This document shows, piece after piece, positions 37,043 to 46,628 of a stretch of DNA of 64,000 nt. The stretch spans positions 186,001 to 250,000 of the forward strand of contig NZ_JAMSCK010000005.1 in the NCBI RefSeq assembly GCF_023805255.1, given 5' to 3'. The notes under the pieces are model-generated. The model saw only the letters and a list, made by a program, of their open reading frames with translations. It was not told the DNA's origin and ran no database searches. Each line of letters opens with the position of its first letter. Positions within the stretch are counted from its first letter, which is position 1. The stretch comes from Gramella jeungdoensis. Lineage in GTDB: Bacteria; Bacteroidota; Bacteroidia; Flavobacteriales; Flavobacteriaceae. Made by a program: the position numbers and the translations under genes.

Positions 37043-38778
37043 TACTCTAATAATATGTCAGAAACTGCCGCTCCCGTTGGGATCATAGGGAACACATTTT
37101 CCTCCTGTTCAACTTTCACTTCAAGGAAAAAGGCTTCATCGCTTTCCATCATTTCCTGTACAGCATCTTTTAACTCACTTCTTTCAGTAACTCTTTTTGT
37201 TTTGATATGATATCCCTGGGCAATGGTCACAAAGTCAGGATTCACCATTTCGGTGGATGCATATCGCTTGTCAAAGAAAAGCTGCTGCCACTGTCTTACC
37301 ATTCCAAGGAAGCCATTATTAAGGACTACAATTTTCACAGGTACCTTTGTCTGGAAAATAGTTCCAAGTTCCTGTATGGTCATCTGATATCCTCCGTCGC
37401 CGATTACCGCCACCACATCTCTATCTGGTGCTCCCATTTTGGCTCCAATCGCTGCCGGCAGTGCGAATCCCATAGTTCCCAATCCTCCTGAAGTCACATT
37501 GCTTCGGGTCTTATTAAATTTACCATAGCGACAGGCTTTCATCTGGTGCTGACCAACGTCTGAAACGATCACCGCATCTCCATGAGAGAAATTATTGATT
37601 TCCTGGATCACTTCTGCCATGTGTATATCAGGTTTATTAAGATCGAGGTTACGACTTATAACTTTTTTGTATTCTTCTTTATATAGTTCTTTGAACCTGT
37701 TATGCCATTCGGTATGCTTATTTGGCTTAAGCACTTCTAAAAGTGCTTTTAGCGTTTCTTTCACGTCGCCTAAGACTGGATAATCGGCTTTTACATTCTT
37801 GTTCACCTCAGCAGGATCTATTTCAAAATGTATCACTTTTGCCTGCTTGGCATAATGATCAAGATTACCGGTTACACGGTCATCAAAACGCATCCCGATT
37901 GCTATGAGAACATCGCATTCATTTGTAAGAATATTAGGCCCATAATTCCCATGCATTCCTACCATACCCACATTCAAAGGATGATCTGTAGGAAGGGCAG
38001 AAAGCCCCAGAATGGTCCAGGCTGCCGGAATTCCGGCCTTTTCCACAACTTCTTTCAGCAGGCCTTCGGCTCCTCCAAGAATAACACCCTGACCAAAAAC
38101 TATCATTGGTTTTTTGGCATTATTTATAACCTCAGCGGCTCTGTCTACCTCGAGGGAGTTTAGTTCCGGTACGGGTTTATAACTTCTAATACCTGAACAT
38201 TTTTTGTAAGAGAATTCCAAAGAAGCAAACTGGGCGTCTTTTGTAATGTCTATCAAAACCGGCCCTGGCCTTCCTGAACGGGCTATATAAAATGCCTTGG
38301 CCATCACCTCTGGTATTTCCTCTGCTTTTGTGATCTGGTAATTCCATTTTGTGATAGGTGTGGAAATACCTACAATATCGGTTTCCTGGAATGCATCACT
38401 TCCCAGTAAATGAGATCCTACCTGGCCCGTAATACATACCATTGGAGTTGAATCTATCTGGGCATCGGCGATCCCGGTGACGAGATTGGTTGCTCCCGGG
38501 CCTGATGTGGCCACGGCAACTCCTACTTTCCCACTAACGCGGGCATATCCCTGTGCAGCATGTGTCGCTCCCTGTTCGTGCCTTGTGAGTACGTGGTGAA
38601 TTTTTCCCTGATATTTAAACAATTCATCATAAACCGGCATGATCGCTCCGCCTGGGTAACCGTAGATGGTGTCCACACCTTCCTCAAGTAAACATTTTAT
38701 CACCGCTTCAGCGCCTGAAACAGTGGTAGTTTCCTTAGTGGTTACCTTCCCAAAACTTGCAGTTTTAACTTCTTCCAT
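37042..38778 (-). CDS. ilvB: Acetolactate synthase large subunit
   Basis: 578 residues. GYPGGAIMPVYDELF, the catalytic Glu in RHEQGATHAAQGYAR, SGPGATN, and the TPP motif GDGGYQMTIQELGT with NNGFLGMVRQWQQ are complete. Condenses pyruvate to acetolactate or with 2-oxobutanoate. Translation coupled to ilvN. Confidence 0.96.
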   Translation of the reverse strand: MEEVKTASFGKVTTKETTTVSGAEAVIKCLLEEGVDTIYGYPGGAIMPVYDELFKYQGKIHHVLTRHEQGATHAAQGYARVSGKVGVAVATSGPGATNLVTGIADAQIDSTPMVCITGQVGSHLLGSDAFQETDIVGISTPITKWNYQITKAEEIPEVMAKAFYIARSGRPGPVLIDITKDAQFASLEFSYKKCSGIRSYKPVPELNSLEVDRAAEVINNAKKPMIVFGQGVILGGAEGLLKEVVEKAGIPAAWTILGLSALPTDHPLNVGMVGMHGNYGPNILTNECDVLIAIGMRFDDRVTGNLDHYAKQAKVIHFEIDPAEVNKNVKADYPVLGDVKETLKALLEVLKPNKHTEWHNRFKELYKEEYKKVISRNLDLNKPDIHMAEVIQEINNFSHGDAVIVSDVGQHQMKACRYGKFNKTRSNVTSGGLGTMGFALPAAIGAKMGAPDRDVVAVIGDGGYQMTIQELGTIFQTKVPVKIVVLNNGFLGMVRQWQQLFFDKRYASTEMVNPDFVTIAQGYHIKTKRVTERSELKDAVQEMMESDEAFFLEVKVEQEENVFPMIPTGAAVSDILLE

Positions 38779-38789
38779 AATTCACCGTA

Positions 38790-40463
38790 TTAAAATTCAT
38801 CGGTCACGCAGCCATTAGAGGCTGAAGAAACCGTTCTTGCGTATTTATATAGCACACCGCCTTCGGCTTTTAGCGCAGGTGCTTTCCAGTTCTTTCTTCT
38901 TTTTTCTATTTCTTCGGCTGAAATCTTTACATCTAGAGTATTGTCCTCAGCATTGATAACAATCTCATCGCCATCTTCCAGCAGACCGATGAGTCCACCT
39001 TCCTGGGCTTCCGGAGTAATATGACCTACCACGAAACCGTGGGTGCCTCCTGAAAATCTTCCATCGGTTATTAGTGCCACATCCTTGCCTAGTCCCGCTC
39101 CCATGATTGCAGAAGTAGGCTTCAACATTTCAGGCATTCCCGGCCCTCCTTTCGGACCTTCGTATCGAATCACCACAACATCACCCTTCTTCACTTTTCC
39201 TGCAGAGATCCCATCATTAGCCTCAAATTCACTGTTAAATACTTTTGCCTTACCTGTGAACTGAAGACCTTCCTTCCCGGTGATCTTAGCAACAGAACCT
39301 TCTTCCGCGAGATTTCCGTAGAGTATCCTGATATGTCCCGTTTTCTTTATAGGATGATCCAGATCATGGATCACATCCTGGCCATCTTCAAGATCGGGGA
39401 CTTCGGCCAGATTCTCAGCTAAAGTCTTTCCAGTTACAGTAAGACAATCACCATGAAGCATATCATTTTTCAGCATATACTTTAAAACCGCGGGGATACC
39501 TCCCACTCTATGCACATCTTCCATTGCATACTTACCGCTAGGCTTCAGATCGGCCAGAAATGGTGTGCTGTCACATATCCTTTCAAAATCGGCCAGGCCA
39601 AAATCCACTTTTGCAGCTTTGGCAATAGCAAGAAAATGGAGCACTGCATTAGTTGAACCTCCTAACACCGTCAACAAACGAATGGCGTTCTCCAGTGATT
39701 TCCGGGTAACTATATCCCTTGGCTTAATATCTTTTTCCAGTAGAAGCTTTATCGCTTCCCCGGCTTTTTTACTTTCCTCTTTTTTTTCAGGGCCTACTGC
39801 CGGATTGGATGAATTATAAGGCAGGCTCATTCCCAGCGCTTCAATCGCCGAAGCCATGGTATTTGCCGTGTACATCCCACCACAGGCACCTGCACCCGGA
39901 CAGGCTTTTTGTATCACCTGTTCATATTCTTCCTCTGGCATATCACCTGAAACCTTGGCTCCCCATGCTTCAAAAGCAGAGACCACATCCAGTTTCTTTC
40001 CGTTATGACATCCTGAAGCTATGGTTCCGCCATATACCAGGATGGAAGGCCTGTTAAGTCGAAGCTGGGCCATCAGGGCTCCGGGCATATTCTTATCACA
40101 TCCCACCACGGTTATCAATCCGTCATAAGCCATGGCGTTCACCACGGTTTCCATAGAATCGGCAATGATATCACGGGAAGGGAGAGAAAACCTCATCCCG
40201 GGCGTTCCCATTGATATCCCATCACTCACCCCGATAGTATTGAAGATAAGCCCGACGAGATCTGCAGAAAGGGTTCCTTCCTTGACTTCCTTAGCCAGAT
40301 CATTCAAATGCATATTACAGGGATTTCCTTCATATCCTGTACTGGCAATTCCAACAAAAGGCTTATTAAAATCTTCTCTCGTAAGTCCTATCGCATGTAA
40401 CATGGCCTGCGAAGCAGGTTGCGAATCGCTTTGAGTTAGGGTGCTGCTATACTTATTATTCAT
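38790..40463 (-). CDS. ilvD: Dihydroxy-acid dehydratase
   Basis: 557 residues. Cluster-binding cysteines in [20 protein letters not shown] and [17 protein letters not shown]-terminal [18 protein letters not shown]. Fe-S enzyme giving the branched-chain 2-oxoacids. First gene of the operon; a 25-bp dyad lies about 110 bases upstream. Confidence 0.96.
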   Translation of the reverse strand: MNNKYSSTLTQSDSQPASQAMLHAIGLTREDFNKPFVGIASTGYEGNPCNMHLNDLAKEVKEGTLSADLVGLIFNTIGVSDGISMGTPGMRFSLPSRDIIADSMETVVNAMAYDGLITVVGCDKNMPGALMAQLRLNRPSILVYGGTIASGCHNGKKLDVVSAFEAWGAKVSGDMPEEEYEQVIQKACPGAGACGGMYTANTMASAIEALGMSLPYNSSNPAVGPEKKEESKKAGEAIKLLLEKDIKPRDIVTRKSLENAIRLLTVLGGSTNAVLHFLAIAKAAKVDFGLADFERICDSTPFLADLKPSGKYAMEDVHRVGGIPAVLKYMLKNDMLHGDCLTVTGKTLAENLAEVPDLEDGQDVIHDLDHPIKKTGHIRILYGNLAEEGSVAKITGKEGLQFTGKAKVFNSEFEANDGISAGKVKKGDVVVIRYEGPKGGPGMPEMLKPTSAIMGAGLGKDVALITDGRFSGGTHGFVVGHITPEAQEGGLIGLLEDGDEIVINAEDNTLDVKISAEEIEKRRKNWKAPALKAEGGVLYKYARTVSSASNGCVTDEF

Positions 40464-40574
40464 TAATCGGTATTCCTTAGTGTTTCTTTTAATAGATTAA
40501 AATTACCGTCTTAAGATGGCTATGCTTTTCATCAGACATGACTCAAATTACTTTCAAAAAAGAATTTGAAATCA

Positions 40575-40599
40575 TAAATATCTAATTTACAGATATTTA
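40575..40599. promoter_or_regulatory. 25-bp dyad upstream of the ilv operon
   Basis: TAAATATCT (40575-40583) and AGATATTTA (40591-40599) are perfect inverted arms around a 7-base spacer, 112 bases before ilvD. Candidate operator. The rest of 40464-40880 shows no gene and no branched-chain-rich leader peptide on the minus strand. Confidence 0.45.
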
Positions 40600-40803
40600 A
40601 GACAATTCTTGTTACGACAGCTGAAGGTTTTTTAAGAAAGGGATATAGCGCTAAAGACTTTTCAAAATTGATGTTCTCTTACAGCCTCTTTTTCATAATG
40701 ACGTAATTCAAATCTTTTAAAATCTATTTTTCTTAAGAATTAACAGAAATACTACAGATATGATAAAAATGAAGGAAAGGTGGGACAGATAGAGAAAATA
40801 GAT

Positions 40804-40831
40804 GAGATTCCTGCGCTTTCCTCGGAATGGC
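40804..40831. repeat. Degenerate GTCAT-family repeat, copy 4
   Basis: On the minus strand it reads GCCATTCCGAGGAAAGCG then CAGGAATCTC, matching the GTCATTCCGA..GGAATCTC pattern of the copy at 28407. Lies just downstream of the GNAT/nitrilase gene. Confidence 0.5.
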
Positions 40832-40880
40832 TGTTACAATGAAAAATTTTGAATGTTGAATTAAGAATTCTATTTCAGCA

Positions 40881-42404
40881 TCACTTCTTCCTCTTCAGGG
40901 AATAAAGATCCTTACGGCGGTCTTTCATATTTCTTACACTGCCATAATTATGAAGTTCCTTTAAAAGATCGAGATCCACATCCACAAGTAAGGTGCTTTC
41001 AGTATTGGGAGTAGCTTCGGCCTTAATCCCGTTCACAGGAAAAGCAAAATCAGAGGGAGTTAATACAGCACTCTGGGCATACTGTATATCCATATTATCA
41101 ACCTTAGGCAGGTTTCCTACAGAACCGGCTATGGCCACGTAACATTCATTCTCCACTGCCCTGGCCTGTGCGCAGATCTTCACGCGGGAATAACCGTTCT
41201 GGGTATCGGTCATAAATGGAACAAAGAGAATATTCATTCCTTCTTCTGCCAGGATACGTGATACTTCGGGAAACTCAATATCATAACAGATCAAAACCCC
41301 GATCTTACCACAGTCGGTGTCAAAGGTTTCCAGTTTATTACCGCCTTTCATACCCCAAGCGGTCTCTTCAGCCGGGGTGATATGCAGCTTTTCATAGCGT
41401 TCATAACTACCATCCCTTCGGCATAGAAAGCCTACATTATACATATGCTCACCCTCCGGAAATGGCATGCTGCCTGTAATTATATTGATGTTATAATTGA
41501 TAGCGAATTCCCTGAAGGTTTCGAGTAAACGTTCAGTATAGCTGGAAAGTCCCCTTATAGCCTCAGGTTCACTAAGTTCGTTGAACTGGGCCATGAGCGG
41601 CGCATTAAAAAGTTCAGGGAACATGATGAAATCGCTCTGGTAATTGCTCACGGCATCTACAAAGAATTCTATCTGCGATACCAGTGCTTCATAATCCTTG
41701 AAAAGACGCATCTGCCATTGTACGAGTCCGAGTCGAACAACAGTCTTGGTGGTATTCACCAGTTTTTGAGGCTTGGTATAATAGATATTGTTCCATTCCA
41801 TCAAAGTGGCATATTCCTTACTTTCATGATCTCCGGAAAGATATCCCTTAATGACCTTTTTTACGTGAAAATCATTGGAGAGCTGAAACGAAAGAACCGG
41901 GTCGTGGATCTCCTGAAGCTTAACCTTTTCAATATATTTTTTAGGTGTCAGCTCATCTGCATATTCAGCATAATTAGGGATCCTGCCTCCAAAAACTATC
42001 GCCTTGAGGTTAAGATGTTCGCAAAGCTCCTTCCGGGCCTCATACAAACGCCTTCCCAAACGCATTCCGCGGTATTCAGGATGTATAAATACATCAATAC
42101 CATACAGCACATTTCCATTCTTGGTATGGGTAGAAAAATTCTCTCCTCCAAGGATCTCGTCGTAGGTATGATTATCATCGAATTTATCGTAATCTACTAT
42201 GATTGATAAAGCACAGCCTGCGATCTTATTATCTATGACTATGCATAACTGGCCTTCCGGAAATTTATTGATAAGAGTTTTTATCTCACCCTTGGTCCAG
42301 TATTCATGGGGCATAGCATGATAACTTTTAATCATGGACACCTTCAGTTCCTCATAGTCCTTAACGCGCAGGTTCCTGAGTTCTATTTTAGCAGAATCAA
42401 TCAA
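40881..42404 (-). CDS. Bifunctional GNAT acetyltransferase / nitrilase-superfamily amidohydrolase
   Basis: 507 residues, a two-domain fusion. Residues 1-210: GNAT with acyl-CoA loop PEYRGMRLGRRLYE (109-122). Residues 222-507: carbon-nitrogen hydrolase with the complete Glu264-Lys339-Cys373 triad (FPELFN, YEKLHI, LICYDIEFPE). Both active sites look intact. The fusion is known in Bacteroidota and Proteobacteria but its substrate is not; one domain may acylate and the other remove an amide. Stands alone between ilv and the two-component genes. Confidence 0.88.
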   Translation of the reverse strand: MIDSAKIELRNLRVKDYEELKVSMIKSYHAMPHEYWTKGEIKTLINKFPEGQLCIVIDNKIAGCALSIIVDYDKFDDNHTYDEILGGENFSTHTKNGNVLYGIDVFIHPEYRGMRLGRRLYEARKELCEHLNLKAIVFGGRIPNYAEYADELTPKKYIEKVKLQEIHDPVLSFQLSNDFHVKKVIKGYLSGDHESKEYATLMEWNNIYYTKPQKLVNTTKTVVRLGLVQWQMRLFKDYEALVSQIEFFVDAVSNYQSDFIMFPELFNAPLMAQFNELSEPEAIRGLSSYTERLLETFREFAINYNINIITGSMPFPEGEHMYNVGFLCRRDGSYERYEKLHITPAEETAWGMKGGNKLETFDTDCGKIGVLICYDIEFPEVSRILAEEGMNILFVPFMTDTQNGYSRVKICAQARAVENECYVAIAGSVGNLPKVDNMDIQYAQSAVLTPSDFAFPVNGIKAEATPNTESTLLVDVDLDLLKELHNYGSVRNMKDRRKDLYSLKRKK

Positions 42405-42485
42405 ATCGTCAAAATTTAATATGCTAAGATAAGATGCTAAGTGATTTGAAGTAAACGGTAGTTGTTAAAATGATCAGAAAAAAGC

Positions 42486-43118
42486 CTAGATCTTATAGAT
42501 ACCTTCCTTAATTGCAAACATCACGAGTCCCACCCTGCTTTTTACTCCAAGCTTTCCAAAAAGGCTTTCCCTGTAATTATCGACGGTCTTGGGACTAAGA
42601 AACATTTCTTCAGCAACCTGTTTGTAGGTGAGCTCACTACAGGCATGATTCAGGAATTCAAGTTCCCTTTCGGTAAGTTCTTCGTATTTCTTTTTCCTTT
42701 CTTCATGGCTTAAAGCGTCTGAAATGGTCTGGTTAGAATAATATCCATTTCTCTCTATTGCGTTAAGCGCATATTCAAATTCTTCCGGCTCAATATCCTT
42801 TAGAAGATAACCCCGGCATCCCAAGCGAAGCATCTTTATGATGGTCTCATCTTCCTGGTCTACGGTAAGGGTCAAAACTTTCTGATCTGGTTTATTCTCC
42901 TTGAGCCATGCCATGGTGTCCATCCCGTCCATCACAGGCATCCTCATATCAAGCAGAATGATATCCGGAAGCGGATTACCATCTTCTATGTATTTCACGA
43001 GCTCCTCGCCATTCTTGAAACAGTCAATAACCTTGAAACCTTCAAAGGAATTCACAAGGATCTGCAGTGATTGTGCAAAAAGCTTATGATCGTCAACGAT
43101 TATTATCGTTTTGCTCAT
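42486..43118 (-). CDS. LuxR/NarL-family response regulator
   Basis: 210 residues. Receiver domain with acidic pocket Asp9-Asp10 and phospho-acceptor Asp57 (ILLDMRMPVMDG), conserved Thr and Lys region following; C-terminal LuxR helix-turn-helix about 145-205 (LTERELEFLNHACSELTYKQ). Its start overlaps the kinase gene by 26 bases, so the two form a pair. Targets unknown; the conserved leaders at 47030 and 48377 nearby are candidates. Confidence 0.93.
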   Translation of the reverse strand: MSKTIIIVDDHKLFAQSLQILVNSFEGFKVIDCFKNGEELVKYIEDGNPLPDIILLDMRMPVMDGMDTMAWLKENKPDQKVLTLTVDQEDETIIKMLRLGCRGYLLKDIEPEEFEYALNAIERNGYYSNQTISDALSHEERKKKYEELTERELEFLNHACSELTYKQVAEEMFLSPKTVDNYRESLFGKLGVKSRVGLVMFAIKEGIYKI

Positions 43119-43899
43119 TGGTTCTAATCTTGGTTGGATAACGTAAAGATAACGAAGTTCCTTTACCGATGGAAGAATTGAGGTTAAAATCGGTATTGAT
43201 CATTTCAGCACGGCTCTGCATGTTCAAAAGTCCCGAACCTGCATCCTGCTGTTCCGCATCAAAACCCCTCCCGTCGTCACTGGCCTTGATCTGAAGATAA
43301 TCGGGTGTATATTCAAAGATGACCTCAAGTTGAGAAGCATCGGCGTATTTGATAACATTGGAGAAAAATTCCTGCAATATCCTGAACAGAATAATGGCAT
43401 CTTCCTGTTTTATCTTATAAGGATCCCCTTTAACCTTAAGCCTTGCATCAAGTACACCCAGCCTGTTAAATCGCTCCATTTCGTTTTCTACAGAACCCTC
43501 GAGACCCTTATAATCTATCACTTCGTTGTTAAGGGAGCGGGATAGAGCCCTTACTTCGGCCAGTGAATCGGCGACCAGTTTTCGCACTTCCTTAAAGGCG
43601 TCCTGGTTCTCTTCTACCACGGTCTTTGTAAGCAGGTTTATCTGCATCTTGGCAATGGCAAGCAACTGACCTATATTATCGTGCAGTTCCCAGCTCACAT
43701 TCTTAAGAGTGGCTTCCTGTATCTCCAGCCTGGCATTGGAAAGCTCGGCCCTGAACTTTTGCTCGGCTTCATATTTTTCCTTTAAAATCTTGTTCTTTCG
43801 CCTTTGGTAGGTGATAAAGAATAAAACGGTAAAGCCTGCCAGAAAAAGAATGACAAGTATAAAATAAACTATGAGTAAGATCTCTTCCTTACGAAGCAT
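43093..43899 (-). CDS. Membrane-anchored HisKA_3 sensor histidine kinase
   Basis: 268 residues. One N-terminal membrane helix (about 7-29), a coiled-coil linker, the HisKA_3 dimerisation domain with phospho-acceptor His73 (SWELHDNIGQLL) and a HATPase domain (EFFSNVIKYAD, DDGRGFD, GSGLLNMQSRAE). There is almost no extracellular part, so sensing is likely through the membrane or by a partner protein, as in LiaS-type kinases. The seven-helix proteins upstream could be such partners; that is speculation. Confidence 0.92.
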   Translation of the reverse strand: MLRKEEILLIVYFILVILFLAGFTVLFFITYQRRKNKILKEKYEAEQKFRAELSNARLEIQEATLKNVSWELHDNIGQLLAIAKMQINLLTKTVVEENQDAFKEVRKLVADSLAEVRALSRSLNNEVIDYKGLEGSVENEMERFNRLGVLDARLKVKGDPYKIKQEDAIILFRILQEFFSNVIKYADASQLEVIFEYTPDYLQIKASDDGRGFDAEQQDAGSGLLNMQSRAEMINTDFNLNSSIGKGTSLSLRYPTKIRTNEQNDNNR

Positions 43900-43990
43900 G
43901 GTATTGGTTGATTAGTCTAACAAGTATACATAAAATCGTGCAATTATTTTAAAAGGCTGATTATCTTCAGTTTTCCTGTAATTAGAAACT

Positions 43991-44731
43991 TTACGTCTGA
44001 TCGATCTTTCCTTTTACTTTCAAAGACCTGTAATCTATATAGAAAGCCAGGGCATATAACAGATATAAAACAAGGTTTGCCAGTCTCAGGCTTCCATAAT
44101 AAACAGATACAAAAGCCGGGTTTTCTGAATTAACATAAGTAGAGTAAATAAACAAGGGCATAACGGTAAGAGTCCAGATCATCAAGCCTGCCGCCATATA
44201 AAAGGTAAGCTTCCCGAAAGAATCAAGTATGCGGGAACTATTCAACAACTCCATAAGATAGAGGCCTATACAAATCAATAATCCAAAGGCACCAACAATA
44301 TAGATATAGGCTGAAATTGACTTAAAAAAACCCTCCAGGACAAATCCGCTTATAATTGCTGAAACTACATAAAAGGCAGTTATATGTTTGATGATCTTTT
44401 TTCGTCTTTTCGATTGAATTTGCATCCGGAAGAAGCTGTAATAAAAATAATACTGAACGATCTTAAAAATATTATACAACCACCAGTTCCGTTCAAAGCT
44501 TGAGCCTTCAGTAAAACCAAAAACCTCATAATCGGTTACGTAGGCGATAAGGGGATATAATCCCAGGATCTCCACCCAGACCACCAGCCACAGAAAATAA
44601 GTAAAGAGACGATAGGATACTATTGGATTCGGATTTTTAAACAGGTAAACGGAGCCAGAGATAGCCGCAATAAATTCAGCCGAATAACTTATATACAATC
44701 TGTTTTCAAAAAAATAATCCCAGAAATTCAT
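43991..44731 (-). CDS. Uncharacterised seven-helix membrane protein, diverged member of the local family
   Basis: 246 residues, about seven hydrophobic helices, no signal peptide. It shares with the three other local paralogues the start W-x-x-F-x-x-x-RLY--Y--E-IAAISG-YL, the central LYNIF segment before helix 3, AYIYI-GAF in helix 5 and the LANLVLY helix 7. It is the most diverged of the four and has no small partner gene next to it. Lies 91 bases upstream of the two-component pair. No known family recognised. Confidence 0.7.
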   Translation of the reverse strand: MNFWDYFFENRLYISYSAEFIAAISGSVYLFKNPNPIVSYRLFTYFLWLVVWVEILGLYPLIAYVTDYEVFGFTEGSSFERNWWLYNIFKIVQYYFYYSFFRMQIQSKRRKKIIKHITAFYVVSAIISGFVLEGFFKSISAYIYIVGAFGLLICIGLYLMELLNSSRILDSFGKLTFYMAAGLMIWTLTVMPLFIYSTYVNSENPAFVSVYYGSLRLANLVLYLLYALAFYIDYRSLKVKGKIDQT

Positions 44732-44911
44732 AGGTCATCCAGAGAGGTTAAAGAATTCATGGCTTTAAGATAAAGCAAACAATTTATTTTCACCCAAAAC
44801 CGATTTTATTCTCTTGAAAAATACAGTCATTTTAAAATATCAATAGGACTTCAAATGCGGATTAAGATAAATTAATTGATTAAAGCATTTGCAAAAAGGG
44901 GAATTATCCCC

Positions 44912-44942
44912 TTGATGAGTATTGGTCTCATCTCTACATTTG
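44912..44942 (+). promoter_or_regulatory. Promoter of small RNA gene 1
   Basis: TTG at 44912-44914, spacer of exactly 20 bases, TACATTTG at 44935-44942; matches the Bacteroidota consensus TTG-N17-23-TAnnTTTG. The same arrangement with the same spacer precedes RNA gene 2. Confidence 0.7.
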
Positions 44943-44948
44943 ATATAG

Positions 44949-45060
44949 TCATTTTAGTAAAGCTAAAGTGTTTTGGGGCAAAAAAGTGCCGACTGCGGTT
45001 TAGTTATAGTTCTGAGTAGGGTCTTTTCTATAACTTGAATACCAAAGTGGCACTTTTTTA
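44949..45060 (+). ncRNA. Predicted free-standing small RNA, copy 1
   Basis: About 112 bases from the predicted start to a T-run. Stems: AAAAAAGTGCC (44980-44990) with GGCACTTTTTT (45049-45059); GGT/ACC; GTTATAG (45003-45009) with CTATAAC (45028-45034). The 18-base loop 45010-45027 (TTCTGAGTAGGGTCTTTT) is shared with the other copies. A small TTTAG/CTAAA hairpin lies at the 5' end. The end of the outer stem doubles as terminator. Convergent with the membrane-protein gene ending at 45101. Could belong to a known flavobacterial RNA family (Flavo-1, 6S-Flavo). Confidence 0.68.
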
Positions 45061-45100
45061 TTTTGCCATGTTTTCTTCAGGAAGAATTTCTCAAAGTTAT

Positions 45101-45835
45101 TTAATTCAAAGCCTTTCGTCGGGATCTTTTGATTTCGAAGATCACTTTAAGAAATCCAAAAGCAAAGACCGAATACATAAAGAAATTCGCGAGATCTAAA
45201 ACATTACCATATACTTCACTAAAATCTTCACTTACTCCAACATATCTTTGAAAGATGAACAAGGGTGTTATTCCCAGTTGATAAATTATCAAGCCTATGG
45301 AAATATAAAGTGGTAACTCCCTTCGAAAGTTCAAAATACGTTCGGTTCTTACAAGCTCCAGGTAATAGGCTGCAATTGATATGCAAATTAAGAAAGCTCC
45401 ATAGATGTAGACGTAAGCCGAAGTTGTAAGAAAAAAAACATCACTAGTGAAGAAATGGATGATAGAACTAATGATATAGATTACCACTAAGGTTCCTATT
45501 GCCTTTTTTAATTTTCCGGACTGCGTCTGCATTAAAAAATATACGGTAAAAAGCGAACCAGTTACCAAGGTTAAAATATTATAGATCCAGAGATTTGTTC
45601 TAAATGGAGTTTCTTTTATGAATTCTATATATGCATAATCATAAACATGATAATAAACACTATAGATAATGGCAAAAAGATCTATTACGAAAATTAAATT
45701 TATCGTAAATACTATAAGCTTATCTGCCTTAGCAGGTTTTTTCTTTGAATACAGATAAAAGATTCCGGAAATCGCCGCTATCAGCTCAAAGATATAAGTT
45801 GGATAGAGGCGATATTCAATAAATGTTTCCCACAA
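45101..45835 (-). CDS. Uncharacterised seven-helix membrane protein, paralogue
   Basis: 244 residues, seven predicted helices (roughly 13-30, 40-62, 85-105, 113-133, 141-162, 173-192, 213-235), short loops, basic C-terminus (KRSRRKALN). Starts MWETFIEYRLYPTYIFELIA like its neighbours. Second membrane gene of the unit headed by the small protein at 46994; 49 bases after the preceding paralogue. No catalytic motif seen. Confidence 0.75.
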   Translation of the reverse strand: MWETFIEYRLYPTYIFELIAAISGIFYLYSKKKPAKADKLIVFTINLIFVIDLFAIIYSVYYHVYDYAYIEFIKETPFRTNLWIYNILTLVTGSLFTVYFLMQTQSGKLKKAIGTLVVIYIISSIIHFFTSDVFFLTTSAYVYIYGAFLICISIAAYYLELVRTERILNFRRELPLYISIGLIIYQLGITPLFIFQRYVGVSEDFSEVYGNVLDLANFFMYSVFAFGFLKVIFEIKRSRRKALN

Positions 45836-45884
45836 ATCTTTAGGCTTAATAAATTATATGGTTCGATCTTTAACTTTTTCAGAT

Positions 45885-46616
45885 TTAGCCTGTAAGCTTA
45901 TATTCTCTTTTTTCCCTGTAGGCATTCCTTAAAAAACCAAAAACAAAAACAGAATACATAAAAATATTGGCAGCTTTTAAAATCCAGTTAAAAATCTCAT
46001 CGAAATCCGAATTAGTTCCTATATATCTTTGAAAAATAAATAAAGGCGTCATACTAAGCTTGTAAAGCAATAAACCTATAGAAATGTAAAGAGCAAGTTC
46101 GTCATAGAACTTAAGTATTCTTTCAGACCGTATCAACTCCAGATAATAAACTCCTATTGAAAAACTTATTAAAAAGGCCCCAAAAATATAGGCATAGGGA
46201 GAGGTACCTATAAAAAACGCATCTCCATACAAATAGCTAAAAATAGAAGTAATTATAAATACCCAAACCAAGATAAGAAGCACTTTCTTCATTCTGGTAG
46301 ATTCCAACTGCATTAGAAAATAGACTGTATAAGCAGTCGTTGTTATAAGAGCTAATACATTATATATCCAAATGTGGCTTTCAAATGGAGTTCCCTTAAT
46401 GAATTCCAGATACTTGAAATCGTACACAAAACCATATAAACCATATGTTATGGCCAAAAGATCAAAGATAAAGATGAAGACCAGGTAATATACCAGAAGC
46501 CTGTCATCCTTACCTCGTTTAGGATTTTTTTTAAGATAGTAAACCCCAGCTATTGCAGCGAAAAGCTCACAGATATATGTAGGGTACAGCTTATTATCTA
46601 TAAATACTTCCCACAA
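45885..46616 (-). CDS. Uncharacterised seven-helix membrane protein, paired with a small soluble protein
   Basis: 243 residues with the same helix layout and the shared start MWEVFIDNKLYPTYICELFA. Conserved points with the paralogues include ITYGLYG-VYDFKY in the first loop, WI-NVL-LITTTAYT in helix 3, GAFLI-FSI--YYLEL in helix 5 and TPLFIFQRYI before the last loop. It begins 12 bases after the small-protein gene, exactly as in the second unit. Confidence 0.78.
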   Translation of the reverse strand: MWEVFIDNKLYPTYICELFAAIAGVYYLKKNPKRGKDDRLLVYYLVFIFIFDLLAITYGLYGFVYDFKYLEFIKGTPFESHIWIYNVLALITTTAYTVYFLMQLESTRMKKVLLILVWVFIITSIFSYLYGDAFFIGTSPYAYIFGAFLISFSIGVYYLELIRSERILKFYDELALYISIGLLLYKLSMTPLFIFQRYIGTNSDFDEIFNWILKAANIFMYSVFVFGFLRNAYREKREYKLTG

Positions 46617-46628
46617 AATTCAATTGAT

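Noticed and set aside
40464-40880. Attenuator leader peptide for the ilv operon
   Set aside because: The short minus-strand frames there (such as MKKRL) are not rich in Ile, Leu or Val and no terminator/antiterminator pair was found.
41718-42206. 162-residue plus-strand frame inside the GNAT/nitrilase gene
   Set aside because: Antisense to a two-domain protein whose motifs are all intact on the other strand.
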